A stretch of DNA of 64,000 nt from Escarpia spicata (GCA_963995525.1 OZ023214.1:55308839-55372838); one strand, 5' to 3'; shown: positions 11,700 to 23,025, counted from the first letter of the stretch. Notes: generated from the letters alone by a model not told the origin. A program made the numbers and translations.

Positions 11700-12377
11700 T
11701 TACTATAAATTAGAAACTCGTTTTGACCAACGTTGGCAGTCTTCATCCGGAATTGTTATTCCGAGGTTTCGAGGCTATATTTGGCGGAGATAGATCGTAG
11801 AAATTGGTGGTATAAAAAAGTGGATAAACAAGTGGAATTACTGATTGATAAGTATTATTTTTGCCTTAATATCATTCATAAAGTTGCAATAAACATATAT
11901 TGAGTAGCAGTTGTGCTTAAAGTTAGTTAGTTAAAGTATTTTAGAACACCTTAGTATAGTGAGTGATAATAGGGTAACTCACTTAGGCGGCTTAGCCTTC
12001 GAAAAGTTGTAAACAAGATTTAACAAACCTGATTATGTGGTAGAATATATAGGAGATAAAGTAACAAACATCAAACTACTTACATAAAATAATATCTGTG
12101 TAAGCCAGTACTTGCTATATATTTTGGTTAGGTAGCATTGTTGTTAAACTTAAGCAAGGGCGATAGTCGGGCGGCGTAACCTAAATAAATAAAGCAGCCT
12201 AACATAACGAATTGATTGTATTTAAATTAGGTCACTACCGGTGATGTTAGCGTTCGTGTTAGGATAAATAGTCGGCTATGTAATTGAAATTTGTAACCTA
12301 AAGTGTGCTGTAGTATACAGGAAACAGTCTTTATAAAGACTAAGTTAGAAAGTTATTAAATCAATTCTGATCGGGAT
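11700..12377 (+). other. Probable 5' UTR of the CR1-like LINE
   Basis: This is a non-coding stretch directly before the ORF1 ATG at 12,378. It contains a TATAAAAAAG run near 11,811 and several GGCTTAGCC / CGGCGTAACC-like GC islands unlike the AT-rich surroundings. Placement as 5' UTR or promoter is inferred from position only; the element's exact 5' end is not visible. Confidence 0.35.
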
Positions 12378-13585
12378 ATGGCGCCTTGCAAGCGGCAAGT
12401 CAAGGCAAAGCGACACTTGGTGTGCGATCACTGCCACAGCTGGGTAGATTTTGCATTTTCCGGGTGTGGAAAGTCATGGGCAGAAACCATGGAGGAAGGA
12501 TTCACCTTTCAGTGCATTGGATGTTGGAAGGTGTAGTGTTTGCAGAAGGAGATAGTTAGGTTGACAGATATTGTGAAGGGAATGGAGATGGGAATTAGCA
12601 AGGAGGCAGGTCGAATGGAAAGAGACGACAGGGAGAGAGGTGAGGATACTGCAAGACTGAAGGAGAATAGCAGTGGCAAGAAAACTGAGGAAAGGAGATT
12701 GAGAGGAGAGAAGGTGATTGGAGGGGAAGAAATAGGAAAATCGACAACAGAAAACGTGACAAGCGTGAAGGTGACAGGGAAGAAAGTGACTGTAGAGAAG
12801 GAGGGAGGGAAGATGGAACGGGAGAGGAGAGAGGAAAATGAGACGGGACGAAAGAAGGAAGTGAGAGCAAATGTGATAGAAGAGAAGTCGATAAAAGGGA
12901 CGCTGACAGGAGGAAAGGTGACAAGAGAAAAAGCGACAGGAAAGAATGGATCGGAAGAGCATGTGACAGGAGAGAAGACGGCAGGGGGGGAAGACAACAA
13001 CCAGACAGATGCAAACCGAAGAAGGAGCTATTCTAAGGCAGTGATTGAGGGGGCAATGAGGAAAGAGAGGGTGTTTATGGGTGTCTCCATTATGAGAAAG
13101 ACGGACAAGACACTGAGCGAGGGGAAGGACATCGTTGTTTGTTTACCGGGGGCTAGGATTGAACATGTAACTGACAGGGTAGAGAAGGTATTGGGACATG
13201 GCAAGGGGGGTCTATACTGGTACATGTAGGAACAAATAATGCAGACAGGGAGGGAACAACTGTGATAGTACAGAAGTATAGACAGTTAGTGAGGAAGCTA
13301 AAGAAGACGAGAGTCGAACAGGTTATTTTGTCAGGAATGTTGCCAGTAATTGGAGGAAGGGGGGCAACGTATAGAAACTGCAAGAGGATGGCGATCAATG
13401 CACTAGCTGAGCAGATGTGTGAAGAAGAGGGGGTGGGATTCACAGATTTATGGGGATACTTTGTTGTGAGGGAAGATATGTACATGAGAGATGGCCTCCA
13501 TCTTAGTGGAAAGGGGGCAGCAGTTTTCTCAGAGAATCTGCTGCAATCTGTTGACAGTGGGACAGGTTGCATCTATTTAAACTAG
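12378..13585 (+). pseudogene. CR1-like LINE ORF1: PHD-like finger plus SGNH/GDSL esterase domain
   Basis: The ATG at 12,378 starts MAPCKRQVKAKRHLVCDHCH. Cys pairs (C-x2-C at residues about 16-19 and C-x2-C near 46-49, with W22) form a PHD-like finger. A TAG at 12,535 interrupts the frame. Next comes a long Lys/Glu/Thr-rich linker with KVTGxK-type repeats (12,540-13,020), then an SGNH-hydrolase-like domain: MGVSIMRKTDKTL (block I), CLPGARIEHV, VHVGTNNADR (GTND-type block III), SGMLPVIGG and DGLHLSGKGA (D-x-x-H, block V). A one-base slip in the G run at 13,205-13,210 shifts the frame before VHVGTNN. PHD and esterase domains in ORF1 are established for CR1-like LINEs. The block I Asp is Val here (GDS to GVS), while Ser, Asp and His remain. 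The stop, the frameshift and the lost Asp indicate a dead copy. Confidence 0.85.
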
Positions 13586-15391
13586 ATTCGCAGAGGAGAC
13601 TCAAAGAAAAGCCTGAAAATGGAGGCATAGATAAAGACAGCACAAATAAATCAACAAATAACAGTCTGGAAAACTCTTCTGAAGCTGGATATAAATGTGT
13701 TTGTTTAAATACAAGGAGTTTAGTAAACAAAAGAAATGAACTAAACATTATGGTAGAAGATATTGACCCTCATATAATAGGTATAACCGAATCCTGGACC
13801 ACCACCGATATATCAGATGCTGAATTGGGACTGACAGGATATGTAATGTTTAGAAAAGATAGAATACGAAGAAAGGGAGGTGGAGTTATTTTATATATTA
13901 AAGAATCTATTCAGGCTTATGAAATAAAATTAGAAAGAGAAGCAGATTGCGAAGAAGCTGTTTGGTGTAACATAGTTACAGGAAACTCAACGTTAACAGT
14001 TGGGTTAGTTTATCGAAGTCCAAACATAAGCATAGAAGAGAATGAAAAAATACAAAACGCTATAAGGGAAGTAAGCAGACGGGACTGTATTATTATGGGG
14101 GATTTTAACCATGGGCATATACAATGGAAATCTCTACAGAGTATGGGGAGAGAGGACCACAAGTTTTTAGTTTTAGTTCAAGATACATTCCTTTCTCAAC
14201 ATGTGCTAGAACCAACCAGGGGTGAGAATTTGTTAGACATAGTTTTGTCCTCACAGAATGAATTAGTTGACAATGTCAAGATATGTGAGCCACTGGGGAG
14301 TAGCGATCACAACCAGATACATGTTACCATCAAAGTAAAATCAGAAAGGAATAGCAAAAAGCAGTATAGGAGAAATTTCCACAAAGGAAGGTATAAGGAC
14401 ATGAGGAAATATTTAGCAAAGATAGACTGGAATAAGACACTGAAAAATAAGACGGCAACAGAATGCTGGAATATATTAAAGAGTGAAATTAAGTGCATAA
14501 TCGATACATTTGTACCCTTCAAAAAACAAGGAAAACGGTCCAAAAAGAAACACTTATCGAGAGAAGCCATTAGAAAAATTAAGTATAAACAAATGATGTA
14601 GAAGTCATATAGATGTACTGGAAATGATGAAGACTACAACAATTATAAAGAAGCACTTAACCAAGCTACAGCTGAAATTAGAAATTCAAAGAGAAGCTAT
14701 GAACAACAATTAGCTAGTAATATAAAACATGACAGCAAGAGTTTTTATGCGTATGTTCGAAGCAAACAGAAAGTTCAAGATAAGGTCGGTCCTCTAGAAG
14801 ATAGTGCTGGAAATATAATATCAGAGGGATTCAAAATGGCAGAAGACCTGAATGAGTACTTTAGTTCAGTGTTTACCAGGGAAGATATTAGTTCACTGCC
14901 AATACCAGAGGCTAAGTTCAAGGGGGCAGATTCAGACTATTTAGGACAATTAATTGTAACCCCGGAAATGGTAGCTAAGAAAATAAGGGCTATGAAGGAT
15001 AATAAATCACCTGGAGTGGATGGTATTCCACCCAAACTACTATTGGAAATTGTAGAACAAATTAGCATACCACTTGCAACAGTTTTCAACTTGTCATTAG
15101 AAGAGGGAGTGGTTCCTTTAGAATGGAAAGAAGCAAACATTATACCGTTATTCAAAAAAGGTTCGAGAAACAAGTCAGAGAACTATAGACCAGTGAGTTT
15201 AACATCAGTGATTTGTAAATTATTAGAAAGACTAATTAAAGATCACATGGTGGATTTTCTTGTTAAACAAAACTTGATAAACCCATCTCAACATGGTTTT
15301 TTTAAAGCGAGGTCATGCTTAACAAATATGTTATGTTTTTTGGAAGACATCACTAAGTGGGTAGATGAGGGATCACCAGTAGATATCGTCT
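13555..15391 (+). pseudogene. CR1-like LINE ORF2: APE endonuclease plus truncated RT
   Basis: The frame opens at 13,555 with no ATG until 13,750 and overlaps the ORF1 end in the -1 frame. The endonuclease has KCVCLNTRSLVNKRNEL, GITESWTT, GGGVILYIKES, VGLVYRSP, IIMGDFNHG, LLDIVLSS and SSDHNQIHV, so the N, E, Y, D-x-N and SDH catalytic landmarks are present. A basic linker follows (KKQGKRSKKKHLSREAIRK). A TAG at 14,599 replaces a Trp codon that is intact in the sister copy at 30,179-32,320. The RT part runs through DNKSPGVDGIPPKLLLEIV, IIPLFKKGSRNKSENYRPV and NPSQHGFFKARSCLT, then stops matching the sister copy at about 15,391, just before motif A. The missing 3' half is unusual for target-primed insertion, which truncates 5' ends, so a later rearrangement is implied. 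Confidence 0.88.
13576..13582 (+). promoter_or_regulatory. Putative -1 ribosomal frameshift heptamer T TTA AAC
   Basis: In the ORF1 frame the codons TAT TTA AAC TAG end the protein, so the heptamer T TTA AAC is correctly phased (X XXY YYZ) and abuts the UAG. ORF2 is open in exactly the -1 frame (TTT AAA CTA) and lacks a start codon nearby. U UUA AAC is one of the most efficient known eukaryotic slippery sequences. No strong downstream pseudoknot is obvious to the eye. Confidence 0.5.
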
Positions 15392-16140
15392 GTATATTTT
15401 GAATTTGTATTTTTTATGTAATGGAATATTTGTAGAAAGGTTCGTTTTTTGTTAATGTTTGTTAATGTGATTAGTACCGGTTTATCATTTTTTTTAATCT
15501 TATTTCGTTCACTTTGGTGCTAATTTCTTTCTCTGATTATTTGTTTTTTATTTCTATGCATCCTATGCAGTGGTATATACATTCCAGAAGTTCACGGTTT
15601 CGTTATTTGAAATTTTTTTAATGCCATGTGCATATCCAAAACATCATCAACGTTCATCCACTTATTTTTACTTTTTTTAGCAACAATAGCCTGTTTTCTT
15701 TTACGTAATTTACCTACTTTATAGTGGAGTTGGAGTATTAATGTTATGTTATTGTTTTATATATGTTATCGTATGCAAAGGAACAAGGCAGTGCCTGGTG
15801 AGATATTGAAACTAGAGGGTTGATTGCAGACTCGGTGGTTTAATACTAATACTAAGAGTGATACAAAAGGCGACTCGGGTTATTTAAATACACATATCAA
15901 CCTTAACTTGAAAATAAAATCAATTGTATATTTCACACACAATAATAATCTTGTGCAAGTATAATGTTCATGAATACATGATCTGAGTTTTCAAGTGATA
16001 AACAATTTTACGGATGAGATATTGTATTTATTTGGCTGTCAAACTAATGATATTGATGGGGCAAGAAAATGGTTTCCACAATACGTATACATATACATTT
16101 TTGTGCAGCTTTTTAAATAAATTAGACTTTTCCCAGAATT
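15392..16140. other. AT-rich flank of the truncated LINE
   Basis: No gene is seen. Positions 15,392-15,705 recur at about 17,685-17,986 as part of a duplicated block. The remainder is T-rich and unremarkable. Confidence 0.6.
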
Positions 16141-16149
16141 TTTTTTATA

Positions 16150-16722
16150 AATTAGGGAAACCATGGTAAAACACAATTAAACACATGTTGAGTTTCACAT
16201 GCTTCGATCGTTGCTGTGTGATTATTTGTGGATAAGGTGAATGAAGTAATTACTTTGTCATTGGAAATTTCTTGATAATTTGCTGTTCGGATAATATACT
16301 GAGGGCCAATTTTTTTAGAAAAAAAGCCAACTGCCTTTATGTTGCCAACACCTGGCTGCAGTATTTCCACCACTCTGTCTGACTGGAATGACACCATTCG
16401 GTAAATGGTCACAGCGGTGTCGCTATCTAGCGACCACATACTAAAACAAACTTACAGTGCCTACATTAACATTCAATGGGTTCAACGCAGGAAAATCATG
16501 GTAAAACAAGATTAAAGAAATATTGAGATTCACATGCTTCGGTCGATGCTGTGTATTTATTGGTGGACAATTTGGATGAAATAATTAGCTTGTAATTGGA
16601 CATTTCTTCGGAAATTAATAATTTGTTGTTCTGACCATATTTTTTACTCAAAAAGGCTAACCGCCTTATGTTACTCCAATGGTTCCACCACTCTGCTAGA
16701 CTGGAATAACACCATTTGGTAA
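16150..16722. repeat. Two tandem units of about 335 bp, diverged
   Basis: Positions 16,150-16,410 and 16,486-16,722 share anchors CATGGTAAAAC (16,162 and 16,497), TTCACATGCTTCG, GCTGTGT and ACACCATT[CT]GGTAA, with offset about 335 bp. The minus-strand open frames over both units look alike (SKK, LSTNxxTA, EACE), but with no known domain I treat them as repeat rather than gene. The second unit abuts the 11-bp satellite. Confidence 0.65.
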
Positions 16723-17077
16723 GTTTGCGTCTGCTGTGCATGTTCTGCGTGTTTTGGGCGTATATTCGGCGTATGTAGGGGCTTGTGTTTTTGGCGTCTG
16801 TTACGTAGTTGTTGTGCGATTGTTCTTCGTATGTTGTACGTCTCTTGTGCGTCTGTTTGGTATATGTTCTGTATATGTTGTGAATATGTTATGCATGTGT
16901 TGTACGTGTGTTGTGCGTGTGTTGTTCATCTGTTGTGCGGGTGTTGTGCGGGTGTTGTGCCATTTTTCTCATTCTGTTATGCGTCTGTCGTTCGTGTGTT
17001 GGGTTTCTGTTGGATATGTTATGCATGTGTTGTACATGTGTTGTGCGTGTGTTGGGCGTCTGTTGTGCATATGTTGT

Positions 17078-17986
17078 GTCGGTCCCCTAGAAGGTAGTGC
17101 TGGAAATATAATATCAGAGGGATTCAAAATGGCAGAAGACCTGAATGAGTACTTTAGTTCAGTGTTTACCAGGGAAGATATTAGTTCAATACCAGAGGCT
17201 AAGTTCAAGGGGGCAGATTCAGACTATTTAGGACAATTAATTGTAACCCCGGAAATGGTAGCTAAGAAAATAAGGGCTATGAAGGATAATAAATCACCTG
17301 GAGTGGATGGTATTCCACCCAAACTACTATTGGAAATTGTAGAACACATTAGCATACCACTTGCAACAGTTTTCAACTTGTCATTAGAAGAGGGAGTGGT
17401 TCCTTTAGAATGGAAAGAAGCAAACATTATACCGTTATTCAAAAAAGGTTCGAGAAACAAGTCAGAGAACTATAGACCAGTGAGTTTAACATCAGTGATT
17501 TTTAAATTATTAGAAAGACTAATTAAAGATCACATGGTGGATTTTCTTGTTAAACAAAACTTGATAAACCCATCTCAACATGGTTTTTTTAAAGCGAGGT
17601 CATGCTTAACAAATATGTTATGTTTTTTGGAGACATCACTAAGTGGGTAGATGAGGGATCACCAGTAGATATCGTCTGTATATTTTGAATTTGTATTTTT
17701 TATGTAATGGAATATTTGTAGAAAGGTTCGTTTTTTGTTAATGTTTGTTAATGTGATTAGTACCGGTTTATCATTTTGTTGAATCTTATTTCGTTCACTT
17801 TGGTGCTAATTTCTTTCTCTGATTATTTGTTTGTTATTTCTATGCATCCTATGCAGTGGTATATACATTCCAGAAGTTCACGGTTTCGTTAAGTTTTTTT
17901 AATGCCATGTGCATATCCAAAACATCATCAACGTTCATCCACTTATTTTTACTTTTTTTAGCAACAATAGCCTGTTTTCTTTTACG
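17078..17986 (+). repeat. Duplicated block: truncated LINE plus its 3' flank, inside satellite 1
   Basis: This is a near-identical copy of 14,785-15,705. It starts at the same ORF2 position (GTCGGTCC), carries the same LINE/non-LINE breakpoint, and ends at CTTTTACG. It therefore is a copy of the already rearranged locus and not a second retrotransposition. It has its own changes: 6 bp lost in the SSLPIPEA region and 1 bp lost near 17,632, which breaks the RT frame. Satellite sequence before it (16,917-17,077) is repeated directly after it (17,987-18,136) apart from one 11-bp unit. Confidence 0.9.
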
Positions 17987-20714
17987 GTGTGTTGTTCATC
18001 TGTTGTGCGGGTGTTGTGCCATTTTTCTCATTCTGTTATGCGTCTGTCGTTCGTGTGTTGGGTTTCTGTTGGATATGTTATGCATGTGTTGTACATGTGT
18101 TGTGCGTGTGTTGGGCGTCTGTTGTGCATATGTTGTGTATTTGTTGAGCGTATTTTCTGTATGTATAGGATGTGTGTTGTGCGCGCATTGTGCATCTGTT
18201 GTGCATGTGTTGGATGTGTGTTGTGCGTCAGTTGTGCATCTGTTGTGAGTCTCTTGTGCGCCTCTTTTCCGTCTCGTGGGCCTCTGTTTGTGCGTCCGTT
18301 GTACGAGTATTGTGCGTTTGTTGTGCATGCGTTGGGTTTGTGTTCCGGCATACGTTGGATATATGTTCTGCATATGTTGTGCATGTGTTTGTTATGCATG
18401 TGTTATTACATGTGTTGTGCGTGTGTTGTGCTCCTGTTGTGCATCTGTTGTGCGTCTCTTGTGCGCCTCTTTTGCGTCTCTTGGGCCTCTGTTGTGCGTC
18501 TGTTTTGCGTGTGTTGGGCATCTGTTGTGGATCTGTTGTGCGACTGTTGTGCGATTGTTGTGGGACTGTTGTGGGATTGTGGTGCGTCTATTGTGCATGT
18601 TTTGTGCATCAGTTGTTTGTCTTTTGTGCGTCTGTTCAGTGTCTGTTGAGCGTCTCTTGGTGCGTCTGTTGTGCGTGTTTTGTGCATCAGTTGTGCGTCT
18701 TTTGTGCGCCTCTTTTCCGTCTCGTGGGCCTCTGTTTGTGCGTCCGTTGTACGAGTATTGTGCGTTTGTTGTGCATGTGTTGGGTTTCTGTTCCGGCATA
18801 CGTTGGATATATGTTCTGCATATGTTGTGCATGTGTTTGTTATGCATGTGTTGTGCGTGTGTTCTGCTTCTGTTTTGTATCTGTTGTGCGTCTCTTGTGC
18901 GCCTCTTTTGCGTCTCTTGGGCCTCTGTTGTGCGTCTGTTTTTTGTGTGATGTGCGTGTGTGGGCATCCGTTGTGGATGTGTTGTGCAACTGTTGTGCAA
19001 CTGTTGTGCGATTGTTGTGGGACTGTTGTGGGACTGTGGTGCGTCTATTGTGCATGTTTTGTGCATCAGTTGTTTGTCTTTTGTGCGTCTGTTCAGTGTC
19101 TGTTGAGCGTCTCTTGGTGCGTCTGTTGTGCATGTTTTGTGCATCAGTTGTGCGTCTTTTGTGCGTCTGTTGTGCCATATGTTGGGGAGTAGTGTGCGTC
19201 TTTTGTGTTTGTGTAGGTGTGTGTTGAGCGGCTGTTAGCTGTCTGTTTTGCGTCTGTTGTGCATATGTTGTGCGTATGTGGTGCGTGTGTAGTGCGTGTG
19301 TTGGCCGCGTGTGTTGTGCGTGTATTTGTACACGTGTTGGGCTTGCGTTGTGCTTATATTATGCCACTGTATCTCCACTGTTGTGCGTCTGTCGTGGGTG
19401 TGTTGTGTATGTGTTGTGCGAGTGTTATACGCCACCTGTTAGGTGTCTGTTGTGCGTTTGTTGTGCATATGTTGGTTTTCTATTCGGTGTATGTTGGATA
19501 TATGTTCTGCATCTGTTGTGTGTGTGTTGCTCGTATTGTTGGGCGTGTGTTGTGCATATGTTGTGTATTTGTTGAGGGTATTTTCTGTATGTATAGAATG
19601 TGTTGTGCGCGCATTGTACGTGTTGTGCGTGTGTTGGATGTGTGTTGTGCGTCTGTTGTGCATCTGTTGTGCATCTGTTGTGCATCTGTTGTGCATCTGT
19701 TGTGAGTCTTTTGTGCGCCTCTTTTCCGTCTCGTGGGCCTATGTGTGTGCGTCCGTTGTACGAGTATTGTGCGTTTGTTGTGCATGTGTTGGGTTTCTGT
19801 TCCGGCATACGTTGGATATATGTTCTGCATATGTTGTTCATGTGTTTGTTATGCATGTGTTATTACATGTGTTGTGCGTGTGTTTTGCTCCTGTTGTGCA
19901 TCTGTTGTGCGTCTCTTGTGCGCCTCTTTTCCGTCTCTTGGGCCTCTGTTGTGCGTCTGTTTTGCGTGTGTTGTGCGTGTGTGGGCATCCGCTGTGGATC
20001 TGTTGTGCGACTGTTGTGCGACTGTTATGCGATTGTTGTGGGACTGTTGTGGGACTGTGGTGCGTCTGTTGTGCATATTTTGTGATCAGTTGTTTGTCTT
20101 TTGTGAGTCTGCTCAGTGTCTGCTGAGCATCTCATGGTGCGTCTGTTGTGCATGTTTTGTGCATCAGTTGTGCGACTGTTGTCCGATTGTTGTGCGTCTG
20201 TTGTGCCATATGTTGGGGTGTATTGTGCGTCTTTTGTATTTGTGTAAGTGTGTGTTGAGCGGCTGTTAGCTGTCTGTTTTGCGTCTGTTGTGCATATGTT
20301 GTGCGTATGTTATGCGTGGGTAGTGCGTGTGTTGGCCGCTTGTGTTGTGCGGGTATTTGTACGTGTGTTGGGCTTGTGTTGTACTTGTATTATGCCACTG
20401 TATTTCCACTGTTGTGCGTCTGTCGTGGGTGTGTTGTGTATGTGTTGTGCGAGTGTTATACGACACCTGTTAGGTGTCTGTTGTGCGTTTGTTGTGCATG
20501 TGTTGGGATTCTATTCGGCGTATGTTGGATATATGTTATGCAGATGTTGTGCATATGTTGTGCATATGTCATGCATCTGTTGTGCGAGCTTGTGCGTGTA
20601 TTGCTCGTATTGTTGGGCGTGTGTCGGGCGTGTGTTTGGGCGTGTGTGTTGTGCATGTGTTGTATATACGTATTGGGCTGGTGTTATTATTCTACTGTGC
20701 GACCTTAAATCCAC

Positions 20715-21029
20715 TGTTGTGCGTGTGTTGTGCGTGTGTTGTGCGTGTGTTGTGCGTGTGTTGTGCGTGTGTTGTGCGTGTGTTGTGCGTGTGTTGTGCG
20801 TGTGTTGTGCGTGTGTTGTGCGTGTGTTGTGCGTGTGTTGTGCGTGTGTTGTGCGTGTGTTGTGCGTGTGTTGTGCGTGTGTTGTGCGTGTGTTGTGCGT
20901 GTGTTGTGCGTGTGTTGTGCGTGTGTTGTGCGTGTGTTGTGCGTGTGTTGTGCGTGTGTTGTGCGTGTGTTGTGCGTGTGTTGTGCGTGTGTTGTGCGTG
21001 TGTTGTGCGTGTGTTGTGCGTGTGTTGTG
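20715..21029. repeat. Homogeneous core of satellite 1 (about 28.6 perfect units)
   Basis: Twenty-eight and a half consecutive 11-bp units show no visible mismatch, in contrast to the degenerate array on both sides. This is the signature of a recent expansion by slippage or unequal exchange. Confidence 0.95.
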
Positions 21030-23025
21030 TACGTGTTGTGCGTGTTTTGTGCGTGTATTGTGCATGTGCTGTGCGACTGTTGTACGTCGGTGTATATGTT
21101 ATACATGTGTTGAGCGGCTGTTGGCTGTCTGTTTTGTTTGTTGTGCATCTGTTGTACGTCTGTTGTACGTATGTTGTACGTATTTTGTGTGTTGTGCTTG
21201 AGTTGTGCATCTGTTGTATGTGTTGGGCTTGCATTGTTCGAGTGTTCTTCGTCTATTGTGCGTACGTCTGTTGTACATCTGTTATGCGTGGGTTGGGCGT
21301 GATTTGGGCGTGTTTGTGGTGCGTGTGTTGGGCATCTGTTGTTCGTCTGTTGTTCATCTGTTGGCTTGCATTGTGCGAGTGTTCTTCGTCTATTGTACGT
21401 TGTGCGTACGTCTGTTGTACATCTGTTGTGCGTGGGTTGGGCGTGCTTTGGGCGTGTTTGTGGTGCGTGTGTTGTATATGTGTTGGGCATCTGTTGTTCG
21501 TCTGTTGTGCTATATGTCTGCTTCTTTTGTGTATATGTAAGGGTGTTTTTTACTTCTTTTATATACGTGTTGGACTTGTGTTGTGCTTCTATAGTGCAAC
21601 TGAACTTCCACTCTTGTGCGTGTATTTCTTTTATCCGTCTGTTGCGCGTCTGTTGAACGTATATTGCACATCTGTTGTGTGTCTGTTGTGCATGTGTTTT
21701 GGTTTTGTTATACATGTGTTGTGCGTGTGTATTGTGCACCTGCCGTGCGTGGGTGTGTGTTTTGTGCCTCTTGTCCGTCTCTTGGGCCTCTGTTGTGCGA
21801 CTGTTGTGGGACTGTTTTGTGTCTGTTGGCATGTTTTTTGCATCACTTTTTTGTCTTTTGTGCGTCTGTTGTGTGACTTTTGTGCGTCTATTGTCCCATT
21901 TGTTTGGATGTGTTGAGCTGATGTTAGCTGTCTGTTTTACGTCTGATGTGCATGTGTTGTATACGTGTTGGGCTTGTGTTGTGCTTCTATTGTACATCCA
22001 CTATTGTGCGTCTGTTGCGCGTTTGTCGTACGTGTATTGCGCATCTGTTCAGCTTATATTTGGATATATGTTCTGTATATGTTTTCATGAGTTTGTTGTA
22101 TCGTGCGCCTGTTGTGCATCTGTCGTGCGTGTGTTGGGTGTGTATTGTGCGTGTGTTTTTGCATATATTGTATGTGTTGGGCTTGTATTGTGCGATTGTT
22201 CTACGTCTGTTCTGCTTCTGTTGTGGTGGGTGTTGTGCAACTTTTCTCCGTCTGTTGCACTATTGCGCATTTGTTCAGTGTATGTTTGGATATATGTTCT
22301 GCATATGCGTATGTTATACATGTGTTATACATGTTCGTGTGTTGTGCGCCTGTTGAGTTGTGTTGGGCTTGTACTGTCTTGGACTTTTGTACTTCTGTTG
22401 TGCGAGTGTTATTCATATATTGTTGTTGGACTGTGTATTTGTTCAGCGTCATTTCCGTTTGTTGTGCAGGCGTTGTGAATGTGTTATGCGTGTTAGGTGT
22501 GTTATGCGTCTGTTGTTTATCTGTTCTGCGTCTCATGTGCGCCTCTTGGGTGTCCCTTAGTCCTCTGTTTTGCGTCTGTTGGGTACGTAGTGTGCGTCTG
22601 TTGCGCGTCTGTTGAGCAATATGTTAGGGTGTGTTGTGCGTCTTTTATGCGTGTGGAGTTGTGTTGGACGTATGTTGGACGTGTGTTGTGCGTGTGTTTG
22701 TAAACGTGTTGGTCTTATATTGTGGTTCTATTGAGCATCTGTTGTGGGACAATTGTGATGCGTGTGTTGTGCGCTTGCTGTGCATCTGTTGGGCGTCTGT
22801 TGTGGATGTGTTTTGTATTTTTAGAGCATCTTTTCTGTTGTGCGAGTGTTCAGCACTGTGCGTATGATGTGCATGTGTTGAGTATGGTTTGTGCGTCAGC
22901 TATTTGTCTTTTGTGTATCTGTTAGTCTGTGTTGTGCATGTGTTCTGCGTGTGTTCTGCGACTTTTATCCGTTTGTTGTGCGTCTATTGTGCATGTGGTG
23001 TAGCTTGTGTTGTTGGTCGTATGAT

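Larger units (their letters stand above)
16736..23025. repeat. Satellite 1: 11-bp G/T-rich unit TGTTGTGCGTG, about 5.4 kb of array
   Basis: The plus strand repeats an 11-bp unit with an 8-bp core TGTTGTGC and three variable bases (GTG, GTC, ATC, ATG, GAC and others). Most of the array is degenerate; 20,715-21,029 is pure. Higher-order repeats are visible: GTGTTGAGCGGCTGTTAGCT at 19,221 and 20,252 (1,031 bp apart), and the CCTCTTTTCCGTCTCGTGGG block at 18,261, 18,709 and 19,718. Because 11 is not a multiple of 3, all three frames of a strand read the same 11-residue repeat (CVCCACVVRVL on plus, HNTRTTHAQHT on minus). That gives open frames of up to 480 codons with no coding meaning. A 909-bp LINE-containing block interrupts it at 17,078-17,986. 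Bases 23,000-23,025 are the transition to satellite 2. Confidence 0.95.

Noticed and set aside
12474..13014. Long minus-strand open frames rich in Ser/Leu/Pro
   Set aside because: They are shadows of the Lys/Glu-rich ORF1 linker on the plus strand.
16152..16741. Two similar minus-strand open frames as a duplicated gene pair
   Set aside because: The DNA itself is a two-unit tandem repeat with frame-breaking differences, and no known domain is visible.
20474..21997. Very long open frames in both strands (up to 480 codons, Cys/Val-rich on plus, His/Thr/Asn-rich on minus)
   Set aside because: They follow from an 11-bp repeat lacking stop triplets. All frames read the same 11-residue period, with no start context or domain.
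16736..23025. G/T-rich 11-bp array as a telomere
   Set aside because: The unit does not match TTAGGG or related metazoan telomere repeats. The array is internal, degenerate and contains LINE sequence.
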